From positions 1,984,001-2,048,000 of the forward strand of contig CBDEGR010000002.1 of the NCBI GenBank assembly GCA_965237895.1: a stretch of DNA of 64,000 bases, given 5' to 3'. The notes under the pieces were generated by a model, which was not told the DNA's origin, ran no database searches, and worked only from the letters and a program-made list of their open reading frames with translations. The translations under genes and the position numbers were made by a program. The DNA is from CBDEGR01 sp965237895. GTDB lineage: Bacteria > Acidobacteriota > Terriglobia > UBA7540 > JAPUME01. Below are positions 56,231 through 64,000 of the stretch, piece after piece (position 1 is the stretch's first letter; every line of letters starts with the position of its first letter).

Positions 56231-57610
56231 TTATCGATACCCGATCGCCACGGCGATGACTAGCGCCACCGCTCCGATCACCCAAATTTTCACCATAAAG
56301 GGCAGAACGAAGCGGAGCCAACGGTCATAAGGAATACGGGCCATGGCCAGAATTCCGATCAGCACGGCGTTGGTGGGTACCAGGATATTCGTGAACCCGT
56401 CGCCGAACTGGTAGGCGAGAACGGCCACCTGCCGCGTCACCCCGACCAAGTCGGCCAGCGGGGCCATGAGAGGCATCGTCACAAAGGCCTGCCCACTTCC
56501 CGACGGAATGAAAAAATTGCAGAGACTCTGCACGATCATCATTCCCACCGCCGCCCCATGCGGCCCAAAACTCTTAAGAGGCTGTGCAACGCCGTGGATG
56601 ATCGTATCCACCACGAGACCGTCGTCCAACACAACCCGAATCGTCCGCGCAAAACCGATCAACAACGCCGTGGTGGTCAGCTCCGCCGCGCCTTTACAAA
56701 ACTCCTTCGCGGTGGTGTCAAAACCCAAACGGCCCACCGCCCCCAGCGCCACCGTCAACCCCACAAACAGCGCCCCCATCTTCACCAGATTCCAACGATA
56801 TTGCTGTAAGCTGACCACCAGTACGGCCAGGAATACAAACGTGACGAAAATCGAAAGGATATGAGAGCGCGTCAGTTCACTACGCTCTCTCTTTCCCCAC
56901 GCCGGGTCGGGTTCGATGCCGGCAACCAGGCTTTTGGACGGCTCCTTCTTCACGCGTTGGGCATACTTCCAGACGTGGTGGAATCCCACGCCCAGGCAGA
57001 AAACGGTCACCACCAAGCGAAAGAGCTTTCCCGAGGCAGGCACAAGCCCGGCAATATCCTGCGCGATCAGCACCGTAAACGGGTTCATCAGCGCTGCGCC
57101 GTAGCCGACGGCATACCCGACGCAGAGAATGCCGACGGCCGTCATCGCATCGAACCCCAAACCAATCGCCAGCGCCAAAAGCAACGGGACAAAGGGAAGG
57201 TACTCTTCGGCCATACCGATGGTGCTCGACCCCAGGGCAAACACCAACATTCCTCCGCCCACAAGAAACGCCGGACGGCGTCCCATCTTATCGAGAAGAA
57301 ACCCGATCAAGGTATCCGCCGCGCCCGTCGCCCGGAAAACTCCGAACGCGCCGCCGATGAGGAACACGAAAAATATGATCCCTTGCGCAGCTTCGAAGCC
57401 CTTGGGAATGGACGTGAATACGGCCCAAGGAGCGGGCTTTTCGCCTCCCTCCACCCGGTGATAGCTCCCGGCAACCACCATGGGGCGCCCGTCGTGCTCA
57501 ATTCGCTCGAACTTCCCTGGCGGCAAAACATAGGTCAAGATCAACGCTGCAACGATCATCCCGAAAAGCAGTACGAGCGTGTGAGGAACCTTCCAGCTCC
57601 GCCTGGCCAT
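56231..57610 (-). CDS. YfcC/C4-dicarboxylate-type anion transporter
   Basis: 459 residues, about twelve hydrophobic segments. It has the features of the YfcC/DcuC-like family: LTYVLPPGKFERIEHDG near the start, GGAFGVFRATGAADTLI, SSTIGMAEEYLPFVPLLLAL, and the repeat motif NFFIPSGSGQAFVTMPLMAPL. It likely imports a dicarboxylate or amino acid; substrate not known. ATG 57610 was chosen because GGAAGGAGATTCGGC precedes it; the frame extends to 57655. It is intact although flanked by broken genes on the other strand. Confidence 0.87.
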   Translation of the reverse strand: MARRSWKVPHTLVLLFGMIVAALILTYVLPPGKFERIEHDGRPMVVAGSYHRVEGGEKPAPWAVFTSIPKGFEAAQGIIFFVFLIGGAFGVFRATGAADTLIGFLLDKMGRRPAFLVGGGMLVFALGSSTIGMAEEYLPFVPLLLALAIGLGFDAMTAVGILCVGYAVGYGAALMNPFTVLIAQDIAGLVPASGKLFRLVVTVFCLGVGFHHVWKYAQRVKKEPSKSLVAGIEPDPAWGKRERSELTRSHILSIFVTFVFLAVLVVSLQQYRWNLVKMGALFVGLTVALGAVGRLGFDTTAKEFCKGAAELTTTALLIGFARTIRVVLDDGLVVDTIIHGVAQPLKSFGPHGAAVGMMIVQSLCNFFIPSGSGQAFVTMPLMAPLADLVGVTRQVAVLAYQFGDGFTNILVPTNAVLIGILAMARIPYDRWLRFVLPFMVKIWVIGAVALVIAVAIGYR

Positions 57611-57784
57611 GCCGAATCTCCTTCCTTTTCCCTTCGTCTCAACTCGCCGGAGCATAGCTTAGGTAACAGCCATGCGCAACCGTGCACCCCCTCCCTTAAC
57701 TTTTTCTCTCAACCGGAACAGAATCCGTTCATCATTGGTCCATAGATCAGGGAAATTTCTGAAAGAGGAAAAAACGAGGAAAAT

Positions 57785-58270
57785 TTGTTCCCATTCCTAC
57801 TCGCACTTTTGTTAACTGCAATGACCGGTTGCGCACCAAAGGCAGAGGTAGAAGCTAATACGGAAGCGGAAAAGGAAGCCATCCGCGGAGTGGTGGATGA
57901 CGTTGTGGCGGCTGTCAACCGTGGGAAAGCCCCCGAGTTGGCCGTTCTGTTCACTGAAGACGCAATGCGGATGCCGCCGAACGGGCCGTCATCGACCGAC
58001 AGAAAAGCTGTCGAGACACAGTATCAGGCATTGTTCGACCGGAGCACGGTCAAAGTGATTCTGGAACCGAAGGAGATTGAAGTGGCAGGCGATTGGGCCT
58101 ATATGTGAGGCACTTACGACATCCTGGCAACTCCGAAAGACGGCGGTGACGCAATGAAAGACGTAGGAAAATTCCTCGACATCCTTCGCAAGCAACCCGA
58201 CGGGACCTGGCAGTACCACCGTCACATCTGGAACGCCGACGCCCCGCCCACAACCGTCGCTAAGGAGTAA
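57785..58270 (+). pseudogene. SnoaL/DUF4440-like lipoprotein with in-frame TGA
   Basis: TTG 57785 (GAGG upstream) starts a lipoprotein signal (LLALLLTAMTGCAPKAE, lipobox MTGC) and a DUF4440 domain (EKEAIRGVVDDVVAAVNRGK, AVLFTEDAMRMPPNGP, VAGDWAYM). TGA at 58106-58108 stands where the family usually has Arg (RGTY), and the frame goes on GTYDILATPKDGGDAMKDVG, KQPDGTWQYHRHIWN to TAA at 58268-58270. CGA-to-TGA transition is the simplest cause. Function of the family is varied; no catalytic claim is made. Confidence 0.75.
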
Positions 58271-58335
58271 GCCCTATAGCAAATCAGCCACCACTTCGCA
58301 CGGCGGCGACATTCACATGGAGGAGGATTTTACCC

Positions 58336-58820
58336 ATGAGCTCATTCAAAAACCTGGGGGGCGTCGGAACGCTGCTGGTTCTGGCCGTGGCCGCAAGTGA
58401 AGTGCTGATTATGATCAGCCCCTTCGCGGGCTTCTTCCTGAACCACTCGGTGGTTACTACGTCCGCCTTCCTCGAATGGCAACGAGTCATCGGGCGCATG
58501 GTGTTCGCCCTCGGCCTGTGGGGATTCATCATCTCCGCCTTCCAGGTTTACGGAAAGAAATTGATTGGGGGGGCGTGGCCAAGGGGCTGCTCTACCGTAC
58601 CTCACGCCATCCGCAATATCTCGCGCTGGGCGTCGCCGGGTTGGGATTGCTCACCATCTGGCCGCGTTTCCTGCTGCTGGGAATCTGGGTGACCATGCTG
58701 TTTCTCTACGCGGGCCTCGCGCGCTTCGAGGAGTGGCGCATGGAGGATCGGTACGGCGAAGAGTATCGGCAGTATGCCGCCGGGAAAGGCGCGTTTCTTC
58801 CCGGCAGTCCGATACGATAA
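58336..58820 (+). pseudogene. Isoprenylcysteine-methyltransferase-like membrane protein, frameshift at G7
   Basis: It starts MSSFKNLGGVGTLLVLAVAA after AGGAGG, with membrane helices, and reaches a seven-G run near 58566. There one base shifts the frame; the sequence then continues GVAKGLLYRTSRHPQYLALG and FEEWRMEDRYGEEYRQY, the conserved ICMT/PEMT SAM-binding region (RHPQYL, EE). TAA at 58818-58820 ends it. The next gene starts immediately in the same frame and may be its C-terminal part. Confidence 0.78.
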
Positions 58821-59471
58821 TTGTTTGAGGCCACCTTGGGACGTTTCCATTCCCGAGCTGCAGGATGGATTGCCGCCTACGTACTCTGCCTGGCCTTTGC
58901 CTTCTCTTTCGCCCACCTTCTTCGAGGATATACTCAAGCGCACACGCCCATTCTTGCGCGCCCCGAGCAGAATGCCACGGTCATCAGCGCCTGGCCGCAA
59001 CCACACCAATGGACGGCTCGGATTTTCCAGGCGGCGGTTTCCGATCGGCAGGTGCGCCGCCACCTCCAAGGGCGCGGCAAACATCCCGTGGTCGCCACCA
59101 TTCTCCCGGCTCGCTACCGGATGACGGGGATGTACTACAAGATGCCCAAAGAGCAGGCCCCCCCGCAACGGGACGCAGCGACCAGAAGAATTGCCAGGAT
59201 CGTCGTAAGGTTTCTGGTGCCCTGGAGTCGGCCGAAAGATTTTATGGGAGTTGATCCGGACACAACGAAGGACGCCGTGCAGGTGGTCTTCTCGCGCGCC
59301 GAAAAACCTTACAAGGAAGACCTACCGCTCGAAGAGGCGCTCGATGCGAGCGTTCGCCTGACGCCGCTGGTGGTGGCGCACGTCGAGCCGGAGGACGGGA
59401 AGCTTGCTCGCGTCGAGGTGCCGCTCCCGCAGAACAATTGGGGGGCCAAGGTGGTCATGCCGTTGATGTAG
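58821..59471 (+). CDS. Membrane-anchored protein, probably the separated C-terminal part of the ICMT-like protein
   Basis: 216 residues from TTG 58821, directly after and in frame with the TAA of the preceding gene, without a ribosome-binding site of its own. It has one transmembrane helix (AAGWIAAYVLCLAFAFSFAHLL at ~15-34), then a soluble domain (ARPEQNATVISAWPQPHQWT ... LPQNNWGAKVVMPLM). No family is recognised. The absence of a start signal suggests a single longer gene split by the TAA. Confidence 0.5.
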   Translation: MFEATLGRFHSRAAGWIAAYVLCLAFAFSFAHLLRGYTQAHTPILARPEQNATVISAWPQPHQWTARIFQAAVSDRQVRRHLQGRGKHPVVATILPARYRMTGMYYKMPKEQAPPQRDAATRRIARIVVRFLVPWSRPKDFMGVDPDTTKDAVQVVFSRAEKPYKEDLPLEEALDASVRLTPLVVAHVEPEDGKLARVEVPLPQNNWGAKVVMPLM

Positions 59472-59568
59472 ACGGGCGGCGCAGCTATCTTTATCCCACC
59501 CTTCCCTTCCCTCTATGCCCTACGGCTTCGGAGGACGAGCCGGAAAGGATGGGGCACCCACAACCCCT

Positions 59569-60915
59569 CTACTTTGACTTTGCCATGAGCTTTTCGATTT
59601 CATCCGGCTTGCGCGGCAGGCGACGGGTGAGCAGTTCGTGGCCGTCCTCGGTAATCAGCACCACGTCTTCAAGGCGCACGCCCAGGCTCTCCTCGGGAAT
59701 GTAGACGCCGGGCTCGATGGTGATCACCATGCCGGGCGCGAGCACCGAACCGCTCGTCGCCGGGTCATGCACCGAGAGGCCGACGTGGTGTCCGAGGCCA
59801 TGAATGAAGTACTCGCCCAACGGCTTCCCCGTTCGCCGCTTCCCTTCCCGATTCAAATAGTCGAGCGCGATTTGATAGAGACTGTCCGGCCCTTGGCGGC
59901 CCAGCCTCATTCCGGGGCGCGCCTTTTCGAGCGCAGCGTTCTGCGCGCCGAGAACGAGGTCATAGATCTCCTTTTGCCGCTTGGTAAAGCGTCCGTTGAC
60001 GGGAACGGTACGGGTGATGTCGCTGGCGTATCCCGAGTACTCGCCGGCCACGTCCATCACCACCAAGTCGCCGTCTTCCATCCGTTTGCGGTTCTGTTCG
60101 TAGTGCAACACGGTGGAATTGAATCCGGAGCCGATGATGGGCGGGAAAGCGGGCCGCTCGCAGCCGCGCCGCTCGAATTCGTATTTCATCAACGCGGCGA
60201 TCTCATATTCATAGACGCCCGGCCGCACGGCCTCGATCGCCGCAAAGTGGGCTTCGATGGAGGCGTCAGTGGCCGTGCGGATCAATTCGATCTCTCCGGG
60301 CGATTTCACCATCCGTAGCTCGGTGATTCTTGAAGTGACGTCCGCGATTGCCGCCAGCGGGGCCAACCGTTCAATCCGTTTCACCGCGCTCCTTGCGCTC
60401 TGGTCGCCGTGTCCGCCCGGCCGCAGCGTATAGATTTTGTTCCATCTTTTGAGCGTCACGACCAATTCAGTCTGGAGACTGCCGGAAGTCATTACCTCTC
60501 GGAAACCGGTTCGCTCCCTCACATCCGCGTCGCCGGGTCCCAGCTTCTTTCCGGTCCATCGTTCCCGATTCTTGCTGCGCGGAGGGAGAAAAAGAATTTC
60601 TCGCCCCTTCCCTCCGTTGGGATCGCCGGGAGGAAGCAGAAGCAAGGCCGCATTCGGCTCCCCCCATCCCGTTAAATAGTAAAATTCGTTGCTCTGCCGA
60701 AACGGAAGGTATTCAAGCTCTGCAAATACTTCATTCCCGAAAAGCAAGACGACGCCGTCCGGGACCGACTTCATCAGTTGAGCGCGGCGTTGGCGGTATA
60801 GGTGGAGCGGCTCGGGTTCGAGGCCCGCCAGCCGCATCCCTCCGGCCGCGCAAACAGCCAGAAGAAGCAGCAGAGAGAATCGTCCCCGCAAACGGAACAA
60901 AGAAAGAAATCTCAT
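59569..60915 (-). CDS. Exported Xaa-Pro aminopeptidase (M24B, PepP-like)
   Basis: 448 residues from ATG 60915. A signal peptide (FSLLLLLAVCAAGG) precedes the AMP_N domain (FRQSNEFYYLTGWGEPNAALLL) and the creatinase-fold domain with metal ligands Asp in VVMDVAGEYSGYASDITRTV (two), His in HGLGHHVGLSVHD, Glu in ITIEPGVYIP and Glu in VRLEDVVLIT. It releases N-terminal residues preceding Pro and would act in the periplasm. GAGGAG lies 11 bases upstream; a TTG at 60957 would add 14 residues. Confidence 0.92.
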   Translation of the reverse strand: MRFLSLFRLRGRFSLLLLLAVCAAGGMRLAGLEPEPLHLYRQRRAQLMKSVPDGVVLLFGNEVFAELEYLPFRQSNEFYYLTGWGEPNAALLLLPPGDPNGGKGREILFLPPRSKNRERWTGKKLGPGDADVRERTGFREVMTSGSLQTELVVTLKRWNKIYTLRPGGHGDQSARSAVKRIERLAPLAAIADVTSRITELRMVKSPGEIELIRTATDASIEAHFAAIEAVRPGVYEYEIAALMKYEFERRGCERPAFPPIIGSGFNSTVLHYEQNRKRMEDGDLVVMDVAGEYSGYASDITRTVPVNGRFTKRQKEIYDLVLGAQNAALEKARPGMRLGRQGPDSLYQIALDYLNREGKRRTGKPLGEYFIHGLGHHVGLSVHDPATSGSVLAPGMVITIEPGVYIPEESLGVRLEDVVLITEDGHELLTRRLPRKPDEIEKLMAKSK

Positions 60916-60972
60916 TTTTCGGAATTCTCCTCTGGACGATGGGAAAACTTTCTTCAAAGTCCATTGAGAGCT

Positions 60973-61812
60973 CTACGCGCGCTCCAACACTCCTTGCACA
61001 ACCGCCAGCCTGCCCTCCTCCAAACTGCGTAACACATTTCCCAACGCCGGCTTTGCCTGCTTTCCTAAAAGAATCTGCAGGCCGAGGTTCGGCTGCGGCG
61101 CCCCGGAAGCCGTTTGCGCCATCCGGCGCCGGAACCACTCCCGGCATCTCTCGGTTACGTCTTCCCATATTTTTTCCCGAAAACCCGATTCTTGAAGAAG
61201 CGCGCGAATCTTCTCCGGGGTCCGGAGAAAGCTGATCTCCGGCGTGCCGGCCCAGGGCACCGGGATGTGGACCGGCTCTCCGTTTCCCTCAAAGATGTCG
61301 TAGAAAACCAACTTTCCCTGTGGCCGCAGAACGCGGTGCATCTCCGCGTAGAGTCTCTCCTTTTCGGCGATATTCATCGTGGCATGCTGCGTCCAAACGC
61401 AGTCAAAGGATTCGTCCTCAAAAGGAAGCTCCAGAGCATTGCCTTGCCGGAAGGTGACTTGACCGTTCAAACCCACACGGTCCGTCAACATTTGTGCGAC
61501 ACGGCAGTATTCCTCCGTCAGATCCACTCCTTGAACTCGGCAGCCGAAATTCGCGGCCAAGGTACGAGCCGGCCCGCCGATGCCGCTCCCGACATCAAGA
61601 ACCTCATCTCCCGTTTCGAGTCCGGCTTTTTGGGCAAGAAGCTCGGTGGCCTCTCTTCCCGCGATATGGAATTCATCCACGGCAGACAGATCATCCACCG
61701 TCAAACTTGCCGGGTCCTTCCCATCCGCCTTCAGAGCCGCCAGGATCGCATCGCTGAGATTGGGTTGCGCATAGTGCTCACTGACGGCTTCCCTGCCCGC
61801 TTGTTTCGTCAT
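60973..61812 (-). CDS. SAM-dependent methyltransferase (class I, small-molecule)
   Basis: 279 residues from ATG 61812 (AAGGGGAATCTG upstream). SAM-binding motif I is EVLDVGSGIGGPARTLA, motif II acid is in VQGVDLTEEY, and further motifs are QGNALELPFEDESFDCVWTQ and VLRPQGKLVFYDIF. FHIAGREATELLAQ upstream resembles glycine/dimethylglycine N-methyltransferases and related UbiE-like enzymes. The substrate is not determined. Confidence 0.88.
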   Translation of the reverse strand: MTKQAGREAVSEHYAQPNLSDAILAALKADGKDPASLTVDDLSAVDEFHIAGREATELLAQKAGLETGDEVLDVGSGIGGPARTLAANFGCRVQGVDLTEEYCRVAQMLTDRVGLNGQVTFRQGNALELPFEDESFDCVWTQHATMNIAEKERLYAEMHRVLRPQGKLVFYDIFEGNGEPVHIPVPWAGTPEISFLRTPEKIRALLQESGFREKIWEDVTERCREWFRRRMAQTASGAPQPNLGLQILLGKQAKPALGNVLRSLEEGRLAVVQGVLERA

Positions 61813-61930
61813 CAGATTCCCCTTGCCGATTTTCCCGCTCCATCCACCCAAGCGGCCTCCTCCCAACGGTGGGGGCGATCCGTTTGCACAGAGAGCACCA
61901 CTCCGCCAAAAAATCCACCATCACCGGTTC

Positions 61931-61980
61931 CGCACTTCCGATCACTTCCGATCACTTCCGATCACTTCCGATCACTTCCG
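61931..61980. repeat. 10-bp tandem repeat upstream of the methyltransferase gene
   Basis: Four exact copies of ATCACTTCCG (61941-61980) follow one degenerate copy (CGCACTTCCG, 61931-61940). They lie 119-168 bp upstream of the methyltransferase start in the 344-bp non-coding interval 61813-62156, which holds no other recognisable feature beyond a TTGACG box on the minus strand near 62006. Ten-base spacing puts every copy on one DNA face. Confidence 0.85.
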
Positions 61981-62156
61981 AGTAAAATTTATCATCACCC
62001 AACGTCAAGTATTCCTTATCCGTACTCATCTACTATATTATTTCCCTTCCCATTATCGTCATCCATTGGATGCAGATCTCTCGTTTTGGTAACAAAGACC
62101 CCCTTCGCAGGATCATTCCAATTATTTCATTCACTTTAAGATCAAGCCGACAAGAG

Positions 62157-63119
62157 TCAGGCAAGAACCAGACCCGGATGGTAGACCGCGCCGCCGACAT
62201 GTTTGGCGACGGCGATCAACTGCCGTTCCGGGTTGAAGACCTTCAGCAAGGGCGCCGCCAGCGGGCTCCGCAAGGAGGCTTCCCTTTCTCTTGCCTCGCC
62301 GTCCTTCGCCCCGCCCTCCCTCAGACGGTACAAGCTGGGCACCCGCGCCAACTCAAAGCTGTGGCCGTGACGGATATTCTTCTCTTCCCGACCCCGGACA
62401 ACCAACTCCGGGAACCCCGGCAGCAACGTGCCCACCCGTACCATTACCTCCGGAACTCTCTCGTCGCGAACGGCCCGGTCAAATTGATCGAGCGTGACAG
62501 AATTTTCCAGCTTGAATTCAGCCACTCCCACCCGGCGCAAACCTGCCAGATGTGAGGGCAGCCCGATTCGTTGCCCCATGTCGTTGGCAAGCGCCCGAAC
62601 GTAAGTACCCCCCGAACACTCGACCGCAAAGCGAACCTGGGAACTTTCGACTCCCAGCAGCTCCAAGGCGTAAATTTCCACTTCGACCGGGTCCAACTTT
62701 ACCGGCTTGCTCTTCCGCGCCAACTCATAGGCGCGCACGCCACCCACCCACTTGGCCGAGTACGCCGGCGGAATCTGAGAAATCCGGCCCGTGAATTCGG
62801 CAAAAACCTTTTCCAGGATCTTCGAATCCAATGCCGGTTCCCGTTCCTCCGAGGTGGCCGCCCCGGTGGCGTCAAACGTTTGGGTGGAATGGCGAAAACT
62901 GAATGTCCCCTCATACGCTTTGCGGGATTTCAAATAAAACTGCGCAAAGCGCGTGGCCTTGCCGATCGAAAGCGGCAGCACGCCGGTGGCGAATGGGTCG
63001 AGCGTGCCGAAATGGCCCACCTGACGAATCTTGAGCAGACGCCGCACGACGGCCACGACGTCGTGTGACGTTATGCCGGGCGGCTTATCGACGATCAATA
63101 CACCTGCGATTTCGCTCAA
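62157..63119 (-). CDS. truB: tRNA pseudouridine-55 synthase TruB
   Basis: 320 residues with GVLIVDKPPGITSHDVVAVV, the catalytic Asp in GHFGTLDPFATGVLPLSIG, the KAYEGTFSFRHSTQTFDATG strand-loop and a C-terminal PUA-like part (HVGGAVYHPGLVLA). It makes psi-55 in the T loop of all elongator tRNAs. The gene order DUF503-rbfA-truB downstream of infB is the classic ribosome/translation cluster. Confidence 0.95.
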   Translation of the reverse strand: MSEIAGVLIVDKPPGITSHDVVAVVRRLLKIRQVGHFGTLDPFATGVLPLSIGKATRFAQFYLKSRKAYEGTFSFRHSTQTFDATGAATSEEREPALDSKILEKVFAEFTGRISQIPPAYSAKWVGGVRAYELARKSKPVKLDPVEVEIYALELLGVESSQVRFAVECSGGTYVRALANDMGQRIGLPSHLAGLRRVGVAEFKLENSVTLDQFDRAVRDERVPEVMVRVGTLLPGFPELVVRGREEKNIRHGHSFELARVPSLYRLREGGAKDGEAREREASLRSPLAAPLLKVFNPERQLIAVAKHVGGAVYHPGLVLA

Positions 63120-63197
63120 AGCGCCACCTGAGAAAAGCAGCCTCTGCTTGCTATCTTTCTTAAAACTGAAAGCAGGCTGAAAACTGAAAGCAGGGAA

Positions 63198-63602
63198 TCA
63201 CCGGGAATCCGACTTGATCTGATCCATAAGCCGGTCGATTCTTGCCGAAATCTCCCCCGAACGGTCCAACACGAAGCGAATCTCCGGCAAGATGCGCAGC
63301 CGAAGGCGCTGACACACCTCGCGACGAATGAAACCGACGGCCGAATTCAAACCCTTCAACGTCTCCTTCTGTTGCTCGTCGGAACCGAGTGCGCTGAAAA
63401 AAACCTTCGCGTGTTGCCGATCCTTGCTGAGCCGGACGGCGGTGACGGTGGTAAACCCGATGCGGGGATCCTTCAGGTCGCGCGCGATGATCTCGGCGAT
63501 TTCGGCTCGAATCAAATCCGCCAGTCTTTCAGATCGTTGGGCAGATCGCTGTTCGGCCGACCGTTGCCGGGCCGAACGGGGTCCGCTTCGCATGTCTCTC
63601 AT
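63198..63602 (-). CDS. rbfA: Ribosome-binding factor A
   Basis: 134 residues with the KH-like RbfA fold: SERLADLIRAEIAEIIARDL, DPRIGFTTVTAVRLSKDRQH, AKVFFSAL and LRILPEIRFVLDRS. It matures the 5' end of 16S rRNA in the 30S subunit. The N-terminus has an Arg/Ser/Gln repeat (RSARQRSAEQRSAQRSER). Its start overlaps the DUF503 stop (ATGA). In the 78-bp gap before truB, the 15-mer AAAACTGAAAGCAGG occurs twice (63162 and 63180). Confidence 0.94.
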   Translation of the reverse strand: MRDMRSGPRSARQRSAEQRSAQRSERLADLIRAEIAEIIARDLKDPRIGFTTVTAVRLSKDRQHAKVFFSALGSDEQQKETLKGLNSAVGFIRREVCQRLRLRILPEIRFVLDRSGEISARIDRLMDQIKSDSR

Positions 63603-63898
63603 ATCGAAAACCGATCCTCAATATAATCGATGGAATGATCCTCAAGTTCTCGGCCCAAAATCTTTTCCGACTCGCGAAGAACGCTTTCCAGCACCTGCTC
63701 CAGGTTCCGCCGGCTGCTGGAGATCGAGACCACGCCCAGCGTCGCCCGCTGCCAGGTCTCCTGGTGATCCAACTCCGCTACCGCCAAGTTGAACCGGCTC
63801 CACAGGCGGTCGCGGAGCTTCCGCAAAACGGCCCGCTTCTCTTTCAGGGAATGGGCGTAAGGAATCCGAATCTCAAGGGTCATCACCCCGACCGGCAT
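63599..63898 (-). CDS. DUF503 family protein (YlxP-like)
   Basis: 99 residues: VGVMTLEIRIPYAHSLKEKR, AVLRKLRDRLWSRFNLAVAE and LDHQETWQRATLGVVSIS match the small ferredoxin-like DUF503 family, nearly always placed between infB and rbfA. A role in ribosome assembly is assumed for the family from context; no activity is established here. Confidence 0.92.
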   Translation of the reverse strand: MPVGVMTLEIRIPYAHSLKEKRAVLRKLRDRLWSRFNLAVAELDHQETWQRATLGVVSISSSRRNLEQVLESVLRESEKILGRELEDHSIDYIEDRFSI

Positions 63899-63947
63899 GT
63901 TGCGCTCCGGCGGCCTCCCGAGGAGGGGGGCCCTGTGGCGGGAGAAA

Positions 63948-64000
63948 TCAAACCACGGCAGGCTCTTTGACCTTATCCACGGCGAACGGTTCCAGCACGT
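63948..64000 (-). CDS. infB: Probable translation initiation factor IF-2, C-terminal end (partial)
   Basis: The minus-strand frame ends VLEPFAVDKVKEPAVV with TGA at 63948-63950 and runs off the window. The short Ile/Phe/Val-rich ending and the position upstream of DUF503-rbfA-truB point to infB. Only 17 codons are visible, so the call rests mainly on gene order. Confidence 0.55.
   Translation of the reverse strand, partial: VLEPFAVDKVKEPAVV

Noticed and set aside
58106..58108. In-frame TGA in the DUF4440-like gene as a second selenocysteine codon
   Set aside because: The family has Arg, not Cys, at this site (RGTY), CGA-to-TGA is one transition away, and I see no hairpin with a short G-starting loop 16-37 nt downstream.
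61941..61980. Tandem repeats as a small CRISPR array
   Set aside because: Units of 10 bp without spacers; no cas genes in the window.

Overview
The window is high-GC bacterial DNA from a Gram-negative organism: it encodes an outer-membrane factor of a tripartite efflux pump, an RND pump, periplasmic c-type cytochromes and a Tat component. Gene content (LarC, a LarA-like protein, an NRAMP-related metal transporter, split lipid-synthesis genes, a CYCXC-type protein) would suit Acidobacteriota or another deep-branching phylum, but nothing here fixes the taxon.

Layout. (1) 78-9897, minus strand, housekeeping block: NRAMP-related transporter with an MgtE-N/CBS partner, tatA, CYTH protein, polyprenyl diphosphate synthase, tatD, metG, larC, sirtuin. 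(2) 10113-27362, mobile island beginning at a tRNA-Lys gene. It holds three copies (one partial) of a tyrosine integrase, two inverted copies of a virB11/excisionase/integrase module, a wrecked virD4 gene, a chimeric virB2-like gene, two copies of one IS3-family element (one interrupted by an IS1380-family element), a third and different IS3-family element, a catalase-peroxidase katG and tRNA-Arg. Most conjugation genes carry frameshifts, nonsense codons or truncations, so this is a decayed, rearranged integrative element. (3) 27386-29630, an IS-truncated beta-propeller gene and a methyltransferase remnant. (4) 29812-41036, a lipid cluster: fatty acyl-CoA reductase, ACP/acyl-AMP ligase/acyltransferase fusion, PlsY, HAD phosphatase, LarA-like protein, SDR, lipid kinase (plus strand), then CDP-alcohol phosphotransferase and a second SDR (minus strand). 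(5) 41301-44988, cytochrome c, Gfo/Idh/MocA oxidoreductase, large alpha/beta hydrolase. (6) 45239-52776, a heavy-metal efflux operon (Cys-rich exported protein, CusC-, CusB- and CusA-like proteins) ending in a probable selenoprotein of the CYCXC type and a His-tailed cytochrome c. (7) 53351-54314, ferredoxin and DksA-like protein. (8) 54506-59471, five or six consecutive broken plus-strand genes around one intact YfcC-type transporter. (9) 59569-64000, minus strand: Xaa-Pro aminopeptidase, methyltransferase, truB, rbfA, DUF503 and the 3' end of a gene that is probably infB.

The most notable signal is at 51741-52292. A UGA codon lies where the protein family expects Cys, in a U-x-x-C motif, and is followed at the correct distance by a perfect 7-bp hairpin with a G-starting loop, as in bacterial SECIS elements. 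The gene is translationally coupled to cusA. Other notable points are an ABC-ATPase C-terminal-like domain inserted in the acyl-CoA reductase, replacement of the catalytic His of the PlsC domain by Cys, and the inverted duplication of the integrase module including a tRNA 3' fragment.
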